A stretch of DNA of 64,000 bases from Polaromonas sp. OV174. Lineage in GTDB: Bacteria; Pseudomonadota; Gammaproteobacteria; Burkholderiales; Burkholderiaceae_C. Location: assembly GCF_900112285.1 (NCBI RefSeq), contig NZ_FOKZ01000002.1, positions 238,732 to 302,731 on the forward strand, read 5' to 3'. Positions 34,858 to 43,597 of this stretch are shown in pieces. How positions within the stretch are numbered: position 1 is the stretch's first letter; every line of letters starts with the position of its first letter. The position numbers and the translations under genes were made by a program. The notes below the pieces were generated by a model. That model made no database searches and was not told the origin of the DNA. It saw only the letters and a list, made by a program, of their open reading frames with translations.

Positions 34858-34871
34858 TGAAACTGGTTTCA
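34858..34871. promoter_or_regulatory. PtxS-type operator before the repressor gene
   Basis: TGAAACTGGTTTCA differs by one central base from the perfect palindrome at 36059-36072. It lies 50 bases before the repressor start, which suggests autoregulation. Confidence 0.75.
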
Positions 34872-34920
34872 GAAAGCCACCAAAGCCTGGCCTTTTTCAG
34901 ACTTTTTCAGCCCATTTCAG

Positions 34921-35988
34921 ATGTCCACCCAAACACCCAAGCGAAGCGCCAGCCCCGCCCCACTCCAGCCCACCGCACGCGCCACCATTGCGGATGTCGC
35001 GCGTCAGGCTGGCGTCTCCAAGGCCACGGTGTCGCGCTTCCTGAACCACCGCGAAAAACTGCTCACGCCCGACATTGCCACGCGGGTGGAAGTTGCCATT
35101 GCGGCGCTGGCCTATAGCCCCAGCCCGATGGCACAGGCCCTCAAGCGCGGCCGCTCGCGCCTGATCGGACTGGTGGTGGCCGACGTCACCAATCCTTTTT
35201 CGGTGGCGGTGTTGCGCGGTGCCGAAAAAGCCTGCCAGGAAGCCGGCTACCTGCTGATGCTCTTCAACCTGGGCAATGACAGCCGCTGCGAAGCCAAGGC
35301 CATTGAAGCCCTCACCGCCTACCAGGTGGAAGGCCTGATCCTGAACACGCTGGGCCAGGATGCCGGCACGGCCGCCGAGGCCGCCCGCCACGGCAAGCCG
35401 GTGGTGCTGGTGGACAGGCGGCACCAAAACATGCAAGCCGACTTTGTCTCGCTCGACAATGCCGGCGCCGTACGGCTGGGCGCGCAGCACCTGGTGCAGG
35501 CCGGCTACCGCGAGCTGCTTTTTATCTCCGAGCCGATCCGGGAAGTGAGCTCGCGGATGGAGCGCGCAGCGGCTTTTCGCAGCTTTGTCAGCGACGCCAG
35601 CGCTGACGTGGCCGGCCACACTTTTGAGAGTCCGGCAGACGACAGCGAAGGACTGGACCAGGCACTGCGCAGCCTGCGCCAACGCGCTGGCGGGCGCCTG
35701 CCCGGCGTGCTTTCCAGCAACGCCGTGGTCACCTTGCGGGTCGTGGCAGCGATGGCTCGCCTGGGCTGGCGCCTGGGAAGCGACCTCGGCCTGGTGGGCT
35801 TTGACGACACCGAATGGTCGCCCTACGTCGGCCCGGGACTGAGCACCATCGCCCAGCCTACCGATGAGCTGGGCCGGATAGCCGCAGGCTGCCTGATAGA
35901 GCGGCTCAAGGGCCTGAACCTGCCGCCGCGCCAGATTTTGCTGTCCGGCAAATTGGTGCCACGCGGCTCCAGCAGCCCAGATCGCTGA
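34921..35988 (+). CDS. ptxS: LacI-family repressor, PtxS-like
   Basis: Regulator of 355 residues. The LacI helix-turn-helix and hinge are visible (TIADVARQAGVSKATVSRFL, then MAQALKRGRSRLIGLVV), followed by a sugar-binding-protein-like domain (GLVGFDDTEWSPYVGPGLST). PtxS of Pseudomonas represses the 2-ketogluconate (kgu) genes and binds TGAAACCGGTTTCA. That palindrome occurs 71 bases after this gene, and kguE, kguK and kguD homologues follow. The likely inducer is 2-ketogluconate. The first ~20 residues are an unstructured extension. Confidence 0.88.
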   Translation: MSTQTPKRSASPAPLQPTARATIADVARQAGVSKATVSRFLNHREKLLTPDIATRVEVAIAALAYSPSPMAQALKRGRSRLIGLVVADVTNPFSVAVLRGAEKACQEAGYLLMLFNLGNDSRCEAKAIEALTAYQVEGLILNTLGQDAGTAAEAARHGKPVVLVDRRHQNMQADFVSLDNAGAVRLGAQHLVQAGYRELLFISEPIREVSSRMERAAAFRSFVSDASADVAGHTFESPADDSEGLDQALRSLRQRAGGRLPGVLSSNAVVTLRVVAAMARLGWRLGSDLGLVGFDDTEWSPYVGPGLSTIAQPTDELGRIAAGCLIERLKGLNLPPRQILLSGKLVPRGSSSPDR

Positions 35989-36024
35989 GCACAAGAGACT
36001 TCATTAACAAGGGTTTTCCCTGAG

Positions 36025-36072
36025 TTACCAAGTGGGTACGGATTCTTCTATAATTCCGTGAAACCGGTTTCA
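36025..36072 (+). promoter_or_regulatory. kgu operon promoter with PtxS operator
   Basis: TTACCA (36025-36030), an 18-base spacer and TATAAT (36049-36054) form a good sigma-70 promoter. The perfect palindrome TGAAACCGGTTTCA (36059-36072) covers the expected transcription start near 36061, so a bound repressor would block initiation. The first gene begins at 36183. Confidence 0.85.
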
Positions 36073-36182
36073 GAGCTTCTTCAAAATCTTGAAGAAAAGC
36101 CCTGACTCCAGCCTTCAGGAAATCTTGTACCCACTACAGTGATCCAAGCGCTTGCGCCCTTACCGACGCCAACGCTCCTCGC

Positions 36183-36854
36183 ATGAACTACACATTTCAA
36201 TTCGGTGACGTCTTTGCAGCCTGGCCGCTGTTACTCAAGGGCACTTGGAGCACCCTGCAGCTATCGCTGCTGGCCATGCTGTTTGGGCTGATGCTGGCCA
36301 TCGTCTGCGCCTGGGGCAAAACCGCCGGCCCCAAACCGCTGCGCTTTCTGATCAACGCTTATATCGAGCTGATCCGCAACACGCCGTTTCTGGTGCAGCT
36401 GTTCTTCTTCTTTTTTGCCTTGCCCGCGCTGGGCCTGCGCTGGTCGGCCCACACCGCGGCGCTGACCGCCATGGTCGTCAACCTGGGCGCTTACGCCACG
36501 GAAATCATCCGCGCCGGCATCGAGTCGATTCCCAAGGGTCAGATCGAAGCCGGCCTGGCGCTCAATCTCAAGCGCCACGAAATTTTTCGCTTCGTCATCC
36601 TCAAGCCGGCGCTGAAAGCGGTCTACCCGGCACTGACCAGCCAGTTCATCTTGCTGATGCTGAGCTCGGCCGTGGTGTCGGCCATTTCCGCCGACGACCT
36701 GACCTCGGTGGCCGCCAATCTGCAGTCACAAACCTTTCGCAGCTTTGAGATCTACATCGTGGTCGCCGCGATCTACCTCTTGCTGGCGCTGTCCTTCTCA
36801 GCGCTGTTCCGCCTGATCTACAAGGCCAGCCTCAACTACCCGGACCGTCGATAA
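36183..36854 (+). CDS. Polar-amino-acid-type ABC transporter permease (kgu locus)
   Basis: Inner-membrane permease of 223 residues of the HisM/GltJ family. It shows LLKGTWSTLQLSLLAMLFGL, IELIRNTPFLVQLFFFFFAL and the EAA loop IEAGLALNLKRHEIFRFVIL. It is the first gene after the PtxS-controlled promoter and is followed at once (TAATG) by a second permease gene. In Pseudomonas kgu loci transport is by the MFS protein KguT, so this ABC system is the likely 2-ketogluconate importer here. Confidence 0.9.
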   Translation: MNYTFQFGDVFAAWPLLLKGTWSTLQLSLLAMLFGLMLAIVCAWGKTAGPKPLRFLINAYIELIRNTPFLVQLFFFFFALPALGLRWSAHTAALTAMVVNLGAYATEIIRAGIESIPKGQIEAGLALNLKRHEIFRFVILKPALKAVYPALTSQFILLMLSSAVVSAISADDLTSVAANLQSQTFRSFEIYIVVAAIYLLLALSFSALFRLIYKASLNYPDRR

Positions 36855-37507
36855 TGCGTACCTTCGGTTTTCCTGAATTCCTCTTCATCCTTGAAGCCGC
36901 CAAGTGGACCATCGCGCTGTCGCTGATCGCCTTTGCCGGCGGCGCGATAGGCGGGCTGATCGTGGCGCTGAGCCGCACCGCCGACAACCGTCTGGCGCAA
37001 TGGCTCTCAAGTGGTTTCATCCAGATTTTCCAGGGCACACCGCTGCTGCTGCAACTCTTTCTGGTCTTCTTTGGCGCGCCCATTCTGGGCCTGGAAATCA
37101 ATCCCTGGGTGGCCGCCGGCATTGCGCTGATTCTCAATAGCAGTGCCTTTCTGGGTGAAATCTGGCGCGGCTGCATTCAGGCCATTCCGGCCGGCCAGGT
37201 CGAAGCCGCTCACGCCCTCAGCCTGTCCTACTATTCCCGCATGCGCGACGTGATCCTGCCGCAAGCCTTTCGCATTGCACTGGCGCCCACCGTCGGCTAT
37301 ATGGTGCAAATCGTCAAGGGCACCTCGCTGGCCGCCATCATCGGCTTTGCCGAAATCACGCGCGCCGGACAGATTATCAACAACGCCACCTTTCAGCCCT
37401 TGCTGGTTTTCAGCGTGGTGGCGGCAATTTACTTCGCGCTGTGCTGGCCGCTGTCCTTGCTGGCTGCCCGCATGGAACGAAAGCATGCCGCGGCGCTGGC
37501 CCGCTGA
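36854..37507 (+). CDS. Polar-amino-acid-type ABC transporter permease (kgu locus), second
   Basis: Permease of 217 residues of the same family as its upstream neighbour: FIQIFQGTPLLLQLFLVFFG and the EAA loop VEAAHALSLSYYSRMRDVIL. The two probably form a heterodimeric channel. Start and stop of the two permease genes share one base, so translation is coupled. Confidence 0.9.
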   Translation: MRTFGFPEFLFILEAAKWTIALSLIAFAGGAIGGLIVALSRTADNRLAQWLSSGFIQIFQGTPLLLQLFLVFFGAPILGLEINPWVAAGIALILNSSAFLGEIWRGCIQAIPAGQVEAAHALSLSYYSRMRDVILPQAFRIALAPTVGYMVQIVKGTSLAAIIGFAEITRAGQIINNATFQPLLVFSVVAAIYFALCWPLSLLAARMERKHAAALAR

Positions 37508-37570
37508 GCCGGCCCGCACCTAACTCTTTCCTGTCGTCTTTTTCCTCACTTCAATTTACGGAGAATCACC

Positions 37571-38377
37571 ATGATCAAGCATATGCAACGCCGCGTTTTC
37601 ACGGGCACCGCCCTGGCTCTGGGCCTGGCTGCCACCCTGTCGGCATGGGCACCTGCTGCCAGCGCACAGTCGGTCGCCGATCTGAAGAAAAAAGGCGAGC
37701 TGACCGTCGGCATGCTGGTCGATTTCCCTCCCTACGGCACCATGAACGCCAGCAACCAGCCTGACGGCTACGACGCTGACGTGGCCCGCTTGCTGGCCAA
37801 GGATCTGGGCATCAAGGTCAACATCGTTCCCGTGACCGGCCCCAACCGCATTCCCTTCTTGCTGACCAACAAGGTCGACCTGCTGATCGCTTCGCTGGCC
37901 ATCACGCCCGAGCGCGCCAAACAGGTCCAGTTCTCCACCCCCTATGCGGCCGCCAGCATTGTTTTGTACGGCGCCAAAAAGGTTGACATGAAAGCCGCCC
38001 CCGACCTCAAGGGCAAGCGCGTCGGCGTCGCCCGCGCCAGCACGCAAGACCTAGCACTGACCGCCGTGGCGCCAGAAGGCACCGAAATCCGCCGCTTTGA
38101 CGACGACGCTTCGGCCATGCAAGCCCTGCTGTCGGGCCAGGTTGACGCGATTGGCTGCTCCACCACGGTGGCAGCACAAATTGCCAAGCGCGCCCCGGCC
38201 AACACCTTTGAAAACAAGTTCTTGCTGCGCCAGCAGGTGATGGGCGTGGCCATGCGCCCAGGCCAGGCTGAATTGCTCAAGACCGTGGACGACTTCGTGG
38301 CCCGCAACAGCGCCAACGGCGAGCTCAACAAGCTGTACCAAAAATGGCTGGGCACCGATCTGCCCAAGCTGCAGTAA
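37571..38377 (+). CDS. ABC transporter substrate-binding protein (SBP_bac_3 family)
   Basis: Periplasmic binding protein of 268 residues. A signal peptide (cleavage after ASAQ, near residue 33) precedes the SBP_bac_3 core with GELTVGMLVDFPPYGTMNAS, GYDADVARLLAKDLGIKVN and PYAAASIVLYG. The Arg/Asp pair that holds the amino group of amino-acid ligands is not obvious by eye, which would fit a sugar acid ligand. It has a good ribosome site (CGGAGA). Confidence 0.88.
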   Translation: MIKHMQRRVFTGTALALGLAATLSAWAPAASAQSVADLKKKGELTVGMLVDFPPYGTMNASNQPDGYDADVARLLAKDLGIKVNIVPVTGPNRIPFLLTNKVDLLIASLAITPERAKQVQFSTPYAAASIVLYGAKKVDMKAAPDLKGKRVGVARASTQDLALTAVAPEGTEIRRFDDDASAMQALLSGQVDAIGCSTTVAAQIAKRAPANTFENKFLLRQQVMGVAMRPGQAELLKTVDDFVARNSANGELNKLYQKWLGTDLPKLQ

Positions 38378-38438
38378 ACCGGCCCTCCAGGCTATCCGGC
38401 TTTTTCGCTGACCACCTTGCCGACAACGGTGCTTATCC

Positions 38439-39230
38439 ATGACTGACACAACGCAATCCCCCAAGCCTGCCGCCGGCAGTGCCGAACCCATCATCCGCAT
38501 CGAAGCGGTCGACAAGTGGTACGGCAAGTTCCAGGTGCTGACCGACATCAACCTGAACGTCGCCGCCGGGGAGCGCATTGTGGTCTGCGGGCCTTCGGGC
38601 TCGGGCAAGTCCACCTTGATCCGTTGCATCAACCGGCTCGAAGTCGTGCAAAAAGGCCGCATCGTGGTGGACGGCATAGACCTCACCGCCGGTGGCAAGA
38701 ATGTCGATTCCGTGCGCCAGGAAGTCGGCATGGTGTTTCAGCAGTTCAACCTGTTTCCGCACCTGACTATCTTGCAAAACTGCACGCTGGCGCCCATGCG
38801 CTCGCGCGGCCTGAGCAAGGATGAGGCCGAAACCATCGCCATGAAATACCTCAAGCGGGTGCGCATCCCCGAGCAGGCCAACAAATACCCCAGCCAGCTC
38901 TCGGGCGGCCAGCAGCAGCGTGTGGCGATTGCCAGAGCCCTGTGCATGACGCCCAAGATCATGCTGTTTGACGAGCCCACCTCGGCGCTGGATCCGGAAA
39001 TGGTGAAAGAAGTGCTGGACACCATGATCGGCCTGGCCGACGACGGCATGACCATGCTCTGCGTCACCCACGAAATGGGCTTTGCCCGCAGCGTGGCCGA
39101 CCGCGTGATCTTTATGGCCGACGGCAAGATCATCGAGCAGGCGCCACCGCAGCAGTTCTTCAGCAATCCGCAGAACGAAAAAACGCGCAATTTCCTGGGC
39201 CAGATTCTGAACTCGCAGCATGCCCACTAA
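38439..39230 (+). CDS. ABC transporter ATP-binding protein (kgu locus)
   Basis: ATPase of 263 residues: Walker A GPSGSGKST, Q-loop VFQQFNLFPHLT, signature LSGGQQQRVAIARALCM, Walker B MLFDEPTSALDPE, and switch THEMGFAR. Very typical of polar amino acid transporters (GlnQ/HisP). It completes the permease-permease-binding protein-ATPase set and overlaps kguE by 11 bases. Confidence 0.93.
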   Translation: MTDTTQSPKPAAGSAEPIIRIEAVDKWYGKFQVLTDINLNVAAGERIVVCGPSGSGKSTLIRCINRLEVVQKGRIVVDGIDLTAGGKNVDSVRQEVGMVFQQFNLFPHLTILQNCTLAPMRSRGLSKDEAETIAMKYLKRVRIPEQANKYPSQLSGGQQQRVAIARALCMTPKIMLFDEPTSALDPEMVKEVLDTMIGLADDGMTMLCVTHEMGFARSVADRVIFMADGKIIEQAPPQQFFSNPQNEKTRNFLGQILNSQHAH

Positions 39231-40020
39231 AGCGTCAGCCCCCCCCATACTGATTTCCCTGACCGCCTTTGGCGCCGCCGAAGTGCGGCGCCACGGCCAG
39301 CTCTGGTTTACCCAGCTGGGTTTTGCCGCCGGCGCCGATGGCATTGAAGTGCGCAGCGAGTTGCTGATCGATGCGGCCACGGAACTCCCCGCCATTGCCC
39401 AAGCCGTGCGCGCCGCCGGCAAGCAGGTGGTGTATTCCTGCGCCGACTACCTCTGGGCGGCCGATGGCACGCTGGACACCTCCGCGCTGGAACGCGTCCT
39501 GGCCTACACCCAGACCCTGGGTGCAACGCGCCTGAAAATGTCCATAGGCGGCTTTAACGCATCATCGCTGGCCACACTGGTGCCGCTCAAGCAGCGCCTG
39601 CAGGCCGCCGCCGTAGAACTCGTGATCGAGAACGACCAGACCCCGCAAGCCGGCACCCTGGCCGTGATGCAAGACTTCTTCGCCACCGCCAATGCCAACG
39701 AGCTGTTCCTGGGCATGACCTTTGACATGGGCAACTGGCACTGGACTGGCGAATGCCCGTTGCAGGCCGCCAGCGCGCTGGCATCGCAAGTGCTCTATGT
39801 GCATTGCAAGGGCGTGCAGCGCCAGCCGCAGCGCTGGGTTGCCGTGCCGCTGGCCGAGTCCAGCGCGCCCTGGCGCGCCGTGTTGCGCGCCCTGCCGGCC
39901 GACATGCCCTGGGCCATCGAATACCCGCTGATCGGTGACGACCTGCTGGCCGTCACGCGCCGCGAAGTCGATCAGCTGCGCACCATTGCCGCCACCATGG
40001 CGGCCCGTACCCCTTCATAA
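39220..40020 (+). CDS. kguE: TIM-barrel epimerase/isomerase, KguE-like
   Basis: Sugar phosphate isomerase/epimerase-fold protein of 266 residues. It shows GADGIEVRSELL, VVYSCADYLWAADG, LVIENDQTPQAGT (metal Glu) and FDMGNWHWTGE (metal Asp region). Its position next to a kguK-like kinase and kguD-like reductase under a PtxS operator matches KguE of Pseudomonas, whose exact reaction is not established. The start overlaps the ATPase gene. Confidence 0.8.
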   Translation: MPTKASAPPILISLTAFGAAEVRRHGQLWFTQLGFAAGADGIEVRSELLIDAATELPAIAQAVRAAGKQVVYSCADYLWAADGTLDTSALERVLAYTQTLGATRLKMSIGGFNASSLATLVPLKQRLQAAAVELVIENDQTPQAGTLAVMQDFFATANANELFLGMTFDMGNWHWTGECPLQAASALASQVLYVHCKGVQRQPQRWVAVPLAESSAPWRAVLRALPADMPWAIEYPLIGDDLLAVTRREVDQLRTIAATMAARTPS

Positions 40021-40043
40021 AAACCGCATTAAGAGAGCCTCTC

Positions 40044-40991
40044 ATGACAAGCACGCTGGACGTTATTACCTTTGGCGAAGCCATGATGCTGCTGGTGGCC
40101 GACCGACCCGGCCCGCTGGAGCATGCCGAGGCCTTTTACAAGCGCACCGCAGGCGCCGAAACCAATGTCGCCATTGGCTTGGCCCGCCTGGGCCTGAAAG
40201 TGGGCTGGGCCAGCCGCCTGGGCACCGACTCCATGGGCCGCTATCTGCTGGCCGCCATGGCCGACGAAGGTATTGACTGCTCGCATGTCATATGCGATGC
40301 CAACCAAAAAACCGGCTTCCAGTTCAAGAGCAAGGTGCTCGATGGCAGCGACCCGCAGATCGAATACCACCGCAAGGGTTCGGCCGCCAGCCACATGAGC
40401 GAAGCCGATGTCGACCAGGACTGGCTGCTGTCGGCCCGCCATCTGCACGCCACCGGCGTGTTCGCGGCGATCTCGGCCAGCACCCTGCCGGCCGCCCGCA
40501 AGACCATGGACATCATGCGCAGCGCCGGCCGCACCGTGTCCTTCGACCCGAATCTGCGCCCCACGCTGTGGGCCAGCACCGAGCTGATGCGCGAGTCCAT
40601 CAACGAGCTGGCCACGCGCGCCGACTGGGTGCTGCCCGGCATGGAAGAAGGCTTGATCCTGACCGGTGAAACCACGCCCGAAGGCGTGGCCCGCTTTTAC
40701 CGCCAGCGCGGCGCCAAACTGGTGGTCGTCAAGCTGGGCGCAGCAGGCGCTTACTTTGACAGCGACAGCGCCGGTTGCGGCCATGTGGCTGGCTTTCCGG
40801 TGGCCGAGGTGGTCGACACCGTGGGCGCCGGCGACGGCTTTGCCTGCGGCGTGATCAGCGCCCTGCTCGACGGCCTCTCCGTGCCCGAAGCGGTCAAGCG
40901 CGGTGCCTGGATTGGCGCCCGCGCCGTGCAGGTACTGGGCGACAGCGAAGGCCTGCCGACCCGCGCCGAACTCCAGGCTGCCCAACTTTAA
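40044..40991 (+). CDS. kguK: 2-Ketogluconate kinase KguK (PfkB family)
   Basis: Ribokinase-family sugar kinase of 315 residues. It shows GAETNVAIGLARLGLKVGW, FDPNLRPTLW and the catalytic signature DTVGAGDGFACG. By sequence alone it resembles 2-keto-3-deoxygluconate kinases; the kgu context favours phosphorylation of 2-ketogluconate to 2-keto-6-phosphogluconate. It follows kguE by 23 bases with an AAGAGAG ribosome site. Confidence 0.85.
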   Translation: MTSTLDVITFGEAMMLLVADRPGPLEHAEAFYKRTAGAETNVAIGLARLGLKVGWASRLGTDSMGRYLLAAMADEGIDCSHVICDANQKTGFQFKSKVLDGSDPQIEYHRKGSAASHMSEADVDQDWLLSARHLHATGVFAAISASTLPAARKTMDIMRSAGRTVSFDPNLRPTLWASTELMRESINELATRADWVLPGMEEGLILTGETTPEGVARFYRQRGAKLVVVKLGAAGAYFDSDSAGCGHVAGFPVAEVVDTVGAGDGFACGVISALLDGLSVPEAVKRGAWIGARAVQVLGDSEGLPTRAELQAAQL

Positions 40992-41008
40992 ACAAAGAGG
41001 TTTTTGCC

Positions 41009-41989
41009 ATGCGCCAACAGGTCCTGGTCTTTCGCGAACTGCCCTCCGACCAGCTGGCGCGCCTGCAGGCTGCGCATGAGGTCACCGTTGCCAACCCGCG
41101 CAAGCCCGAGCAGCTGCCGGCCTTTCGCGCCGCCCTGGCCACGGCCGATGCTTTGATCGGCTCCAGCTACCCCGTTGACGAGGCCCTGCTCGCCAGCGCG
41201 CCGCGACTCAAGGTGATCTCCAGCGTCTCGGTTGGCGTCGACAACTACGCGCTGCCGGCCCTGGCCGCGCGCGGCATCATGCTGTGCCACACGCCCGGCG
41301 TGCTGGATGAAACCGTGGCCGACACGGTGTTTGCGCTGCTCATGGCCACCAGCCGCCGCGTCGTCGAACTTTCCAACCTGGTGCGCGAAGGCCGCTGGAC
41401 CAAAAACATCGGCGAAGAATTATTCGGTTTCGACGTGCACGGCAAGACCCTGGGGCTGCTGGGCTTTGGCCGCATCGGCCAGGCGATTGCGCGCCGCGCC
41501 GCGCTGGGCTTTGGCATGCCGGTGCTCTACCACGCACGCCGCCCGGTCGACCTGGCCGCGCAAGCGCCCGAGCTGCAAGGCCGCGCCATACACACCCCCA
41601 TGAACGATCTGCTGGCGCGTGCGGACATCGTGGTCGCCATGCTGCCGCTGTCGAGCAGCACGCGCGGCATGATCAACGCCGAGGTGTTTGCGGCCATGAA
41701 GCCGGGCGCGATTTTCATCAACGGCGGACGCGGCGCCACCGTGCAGGAAGACGCCCTGCTGCACGCCCTGGACCACGGCAGCCTGCGCGCCGCCGGGCTG
41801 GATGTGTTTGCCACCGAGCCGCTACCCTCGGACTCGCCGCTGCGCACTCACCCCAAGGTCACGCCCCTGCCCCACATCGGCTCGGCCACCTTTGAAACCC
41901 GACACGCCATGGCCGAGCTAGCCACCAGCAACTTGCTGCAGGCGCTGGCGGGTGAGCGGCCGGCGGCGGTGTTTGCGTCGACGACTTAA
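41009..41989 (+). CDS. kguD: 2-Ketogluconate-6-phosphate reductase KguD / GhrB-like dehydrogenase
   Basis: D-2-hydroxyacid dehydrogenase of 326 residues. The nucleotide fold is GLLGFGRIGQAIARRAALGF, and catalytic residues are in INGGRGATVQEDAL and the Glu/His region LPHIGSATFETRH. In kgu loci KguD reduces 2-keto-6-phosphogluconate to 6-phosphogluconate, which enters the Entner-Doudoroff or pentose phosphate route. The close relative GhrB (2-ketogluconate/hydroxypyruvate reductase) is the alternative. It is the last gene of the operon. Confidence 0.85.
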   Translation: MRQQVLVFRELPSDQLARLQAAHEVTVANPRKPEQLPAFRAALATADALIGSSYPVDEALLASAPRLKVISSVSVGVDNYALPALAARGIMLCHTPGVLDETVADTVFALLMATSRRVVELSNLVREGRWTKNIGEELFGFDVHGKTLGLLGFGRIGQAIARRAALGFGMPVLYHARRPVDLAAQAPELQGRAIHTPMNDLLARADIVVAMLPLSSSTRGMINAEVFAAMKPGAIFINGGRGATVQEDALLHALDHGSLRAAGLDVFATEPLPSDSPLRTHPKVTPLPHIGSATFETRHAMAELATSNLLQALAGERPAAVFASTT

Positions 41990-42002
41990 GCATTACGCCA
42001 AA

Positions 42003-42038
42003 GGCGTAGAAACTATCATTTTGATAGCTGGCTACGCC
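42003..42038 (+). repeat. Stem-loop after kguD, degenerate repeat copy or terminator
   Basis: Outer arms GGCGTAG/CTACGCC (42003-42009, 42032-42038) and inner arms CTATCA/TGATAG (42013-42018, 42022-42027) form an interrupted stem. The inner part resembles the AGCTAT..ATAGC core of the dispersed repeat. A CCTTTTTTTCTTG stretch follows ~20 bases later, so it may help end kgu transcription. Confidence 0.55.
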
Positions 42039-42109
42039 GATTCCATCTGCACTACAAGCCTTTTTTTCTTGAATTTCCAGTGAATGGCGCAACACCCGCA
42101 TCGCCGCCA

Positions 42110-43393
42110 TCACAGCTGGGAACCCAATAGCGATGCCAGCCGCTCCATCAGTTTTTCGTTCCACGGCCTGTTGGCCCATGCCTCATAACTCACTCGGCGC
42201 GCCCGCCTGAGATCATCTTCAAAAACGCCGGTCTGGCGCTCGGCAAAAACCGTGTCGAACACATTGAGATTGGCCTCGTCGTTCAGGCGAAAGGAACGGT
42301 TGTCGAAATTGGTGGAACCGACCGAGACCAGCAGCTTGTCAACAATCATGACCTTGCAGTGGTACATCGTGGGCTGGTACTCGTAAATTTTGGCGCCGGC
42401 CTTGAGCAGCGGCCCCCAGGTCCCGCGCGAGGCCGCGCGCACAGTGTCGGTATCTATGATTTCGCCGGGCGTGATGATGCGAATCTTGACGCCACGATGG
42501 AGCGCATCGGTCAGCGCCTTGCTGGTGAGTTCGTCCGGGACAAAATAGGCGCTGGACAGATCGATGCTGCGATCCGCCGCCGTGATCGACAACTGGTACA
42601 TCAGCTGCATGCTCTCGCTGCCGCCCGAGGGTGAGCTGGAAAACACCTGGGCTTCGCTGCTGCCTACAGGCTGCAGGGCCGGGAAATAGGCTTCGCCGTG
42701 CATGACCTCGCCCGTGACCTTGAGCCAGTTGTCCATGAAGACGGCCTGCATTTGAGCGATGACCGGGCCTTCGATGCTGAAATGGGAATCGCGCCAGTGT
42801 TCGGGGTCATTGCCCGAGCCGGTCCATTTTGGGGCGATGCCCACGCCCCCGGTAAAGCCGGTCTTTCCGTCAACGACCAGGAGCTTGCGGTGGGTGCGGT
42901 TGTTCAGGCGCGCCAGGTTGTACCAATGCGGCTTGTGAAACTTGCGAATCTCCACACCGGCAGCCTCCATTTCCTCTATGAAGGAAGCGTCAATTTTGGC
43001 GCTGCCCACCCAGTCCAGCAGCACATGAACTTTGACGCCGGCGCGGGAGCGCTCGGCCAGAGCCGCCGCAAACTCGCGGCCGATTTCGCCCGACCAGTAG
43101 ATATAAGTCTCGAAGGTAATGCTGCGTTGCGCACTGCGAATCGCTGCCAGCATGGCCGGGAAAATCTGCTCCCCATTGAGGAGTTCTTGCGCGCGGTTGC
43201 CGCCCACAATGCTGGGGCCCAGCAGCGAACCCATGGCCCGGCGAAACTGTGGGTCGCTGCTTGAATACAGACGGGTCAACTTGCGGTCCACACTTTTTTC
43301 GCCAGTGGTGAAGTTCACTGCGACCAGCACCCCGACCAGAGTCAATAAAAGTGTGATGGCGATGGTTGACACAAAACGGGTCTTTTTAATCAT
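42110..43393 (-). CDS. Phospholipase-D-family protein, cardiolipin synthase-like
   Basis: Protein of 427 residues from the ATG at 43393, with one N-terminal membrane helix (FVSTIAITLLLTLVGVLVAV) and two HKD motifs, HRKLLVVDGKTGFTGG and HCKVMIVDKLLVSVGSTNFD. This layout matches ClsB-like cardiolipin synthases, which join phosphatidyl groups to make cardiolipin; other phosphatidyltransferases share it. A TTG at 43414 is an alternative start. It belongs to a block of membrane/envelope genes on the minus strand. Confidence 0.85.
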   Translation of the reverse strand: MIKKTRFVSTIAITLLLTLVGVLVAVNFTTGEKSVDRKLTRLYSSSDPQFRRAMGSLLGPSIVGGNRAQELLNGEQIFPAMLAAIRSAQRSITFETYIYWSGEIGREFAAALAERSRAGVKVHVLLDWVGSAKIDASFIEEMEAAGVEIRKFHKPHWYNLARLNNRTHRKLLVVDGKTGFTGGVGIAPKWTGSGNDPEHWRDSHFSIEGPVIAQMQAVFMDNWLKVTGEVMHGEAYFPALQPVGSSEAQVFSSSPSGGSESMQLMYQLSITAADRSIDLSSAYFVPDELTSKALTDALHRGVKIRIITPGEIIDTDTVRAASRGTWGPLLKAGAKIYEYQPTMYHCKVMIVDKLLVSVGSTNFDNRSFRLNDEANLNVFDTVFAERQTGVFEDDLRRARRVSYEAWANRPWNEKLMERLASLLGSQL

Positions 43394-43489
43394 CTTGCCC
43401 AATTCGGCATTCAACGAAATCGACTACATGAACCTGTTCGATACGAATTTGAGCGAGTTGACCCGGCGATGGGGCACGCCCAACTCCGT

Positions 43490-43564
43490 CTAGTGCATGA
43501 ACAAGGCAATCAAAATAATGATGGGAATGGGGACCCCGAGAAAAAGCAAAAGCAATGAACGCAT
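43490..43564 (-). CDS. 24-residue hydrophobic membrane peptide
   Basis: A very short gene: ATG at 43564 preceded by a strong CAGGAGA site seven bases upstream, stop TAG at 43490. The product is one membrane helix with the pattern LFLGVPIPIIILIALF and almost no charged residues. I recall similar tiny proteins with GxPIPIIILIALF annotated as hypothetical in soil Proteobacteria. It lies 33 bases after the membrane-protein gene on the same strand and is probably co-transcribed. Function unknown. Confidence 0.6.
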   Translation of the reverse strand: MRSLLLLFLGVPIPIIILIALFMH

Positions 43565-43597
43565 GGATTTCTCCTGGTGAAGTGATTGGCTTGTCGC

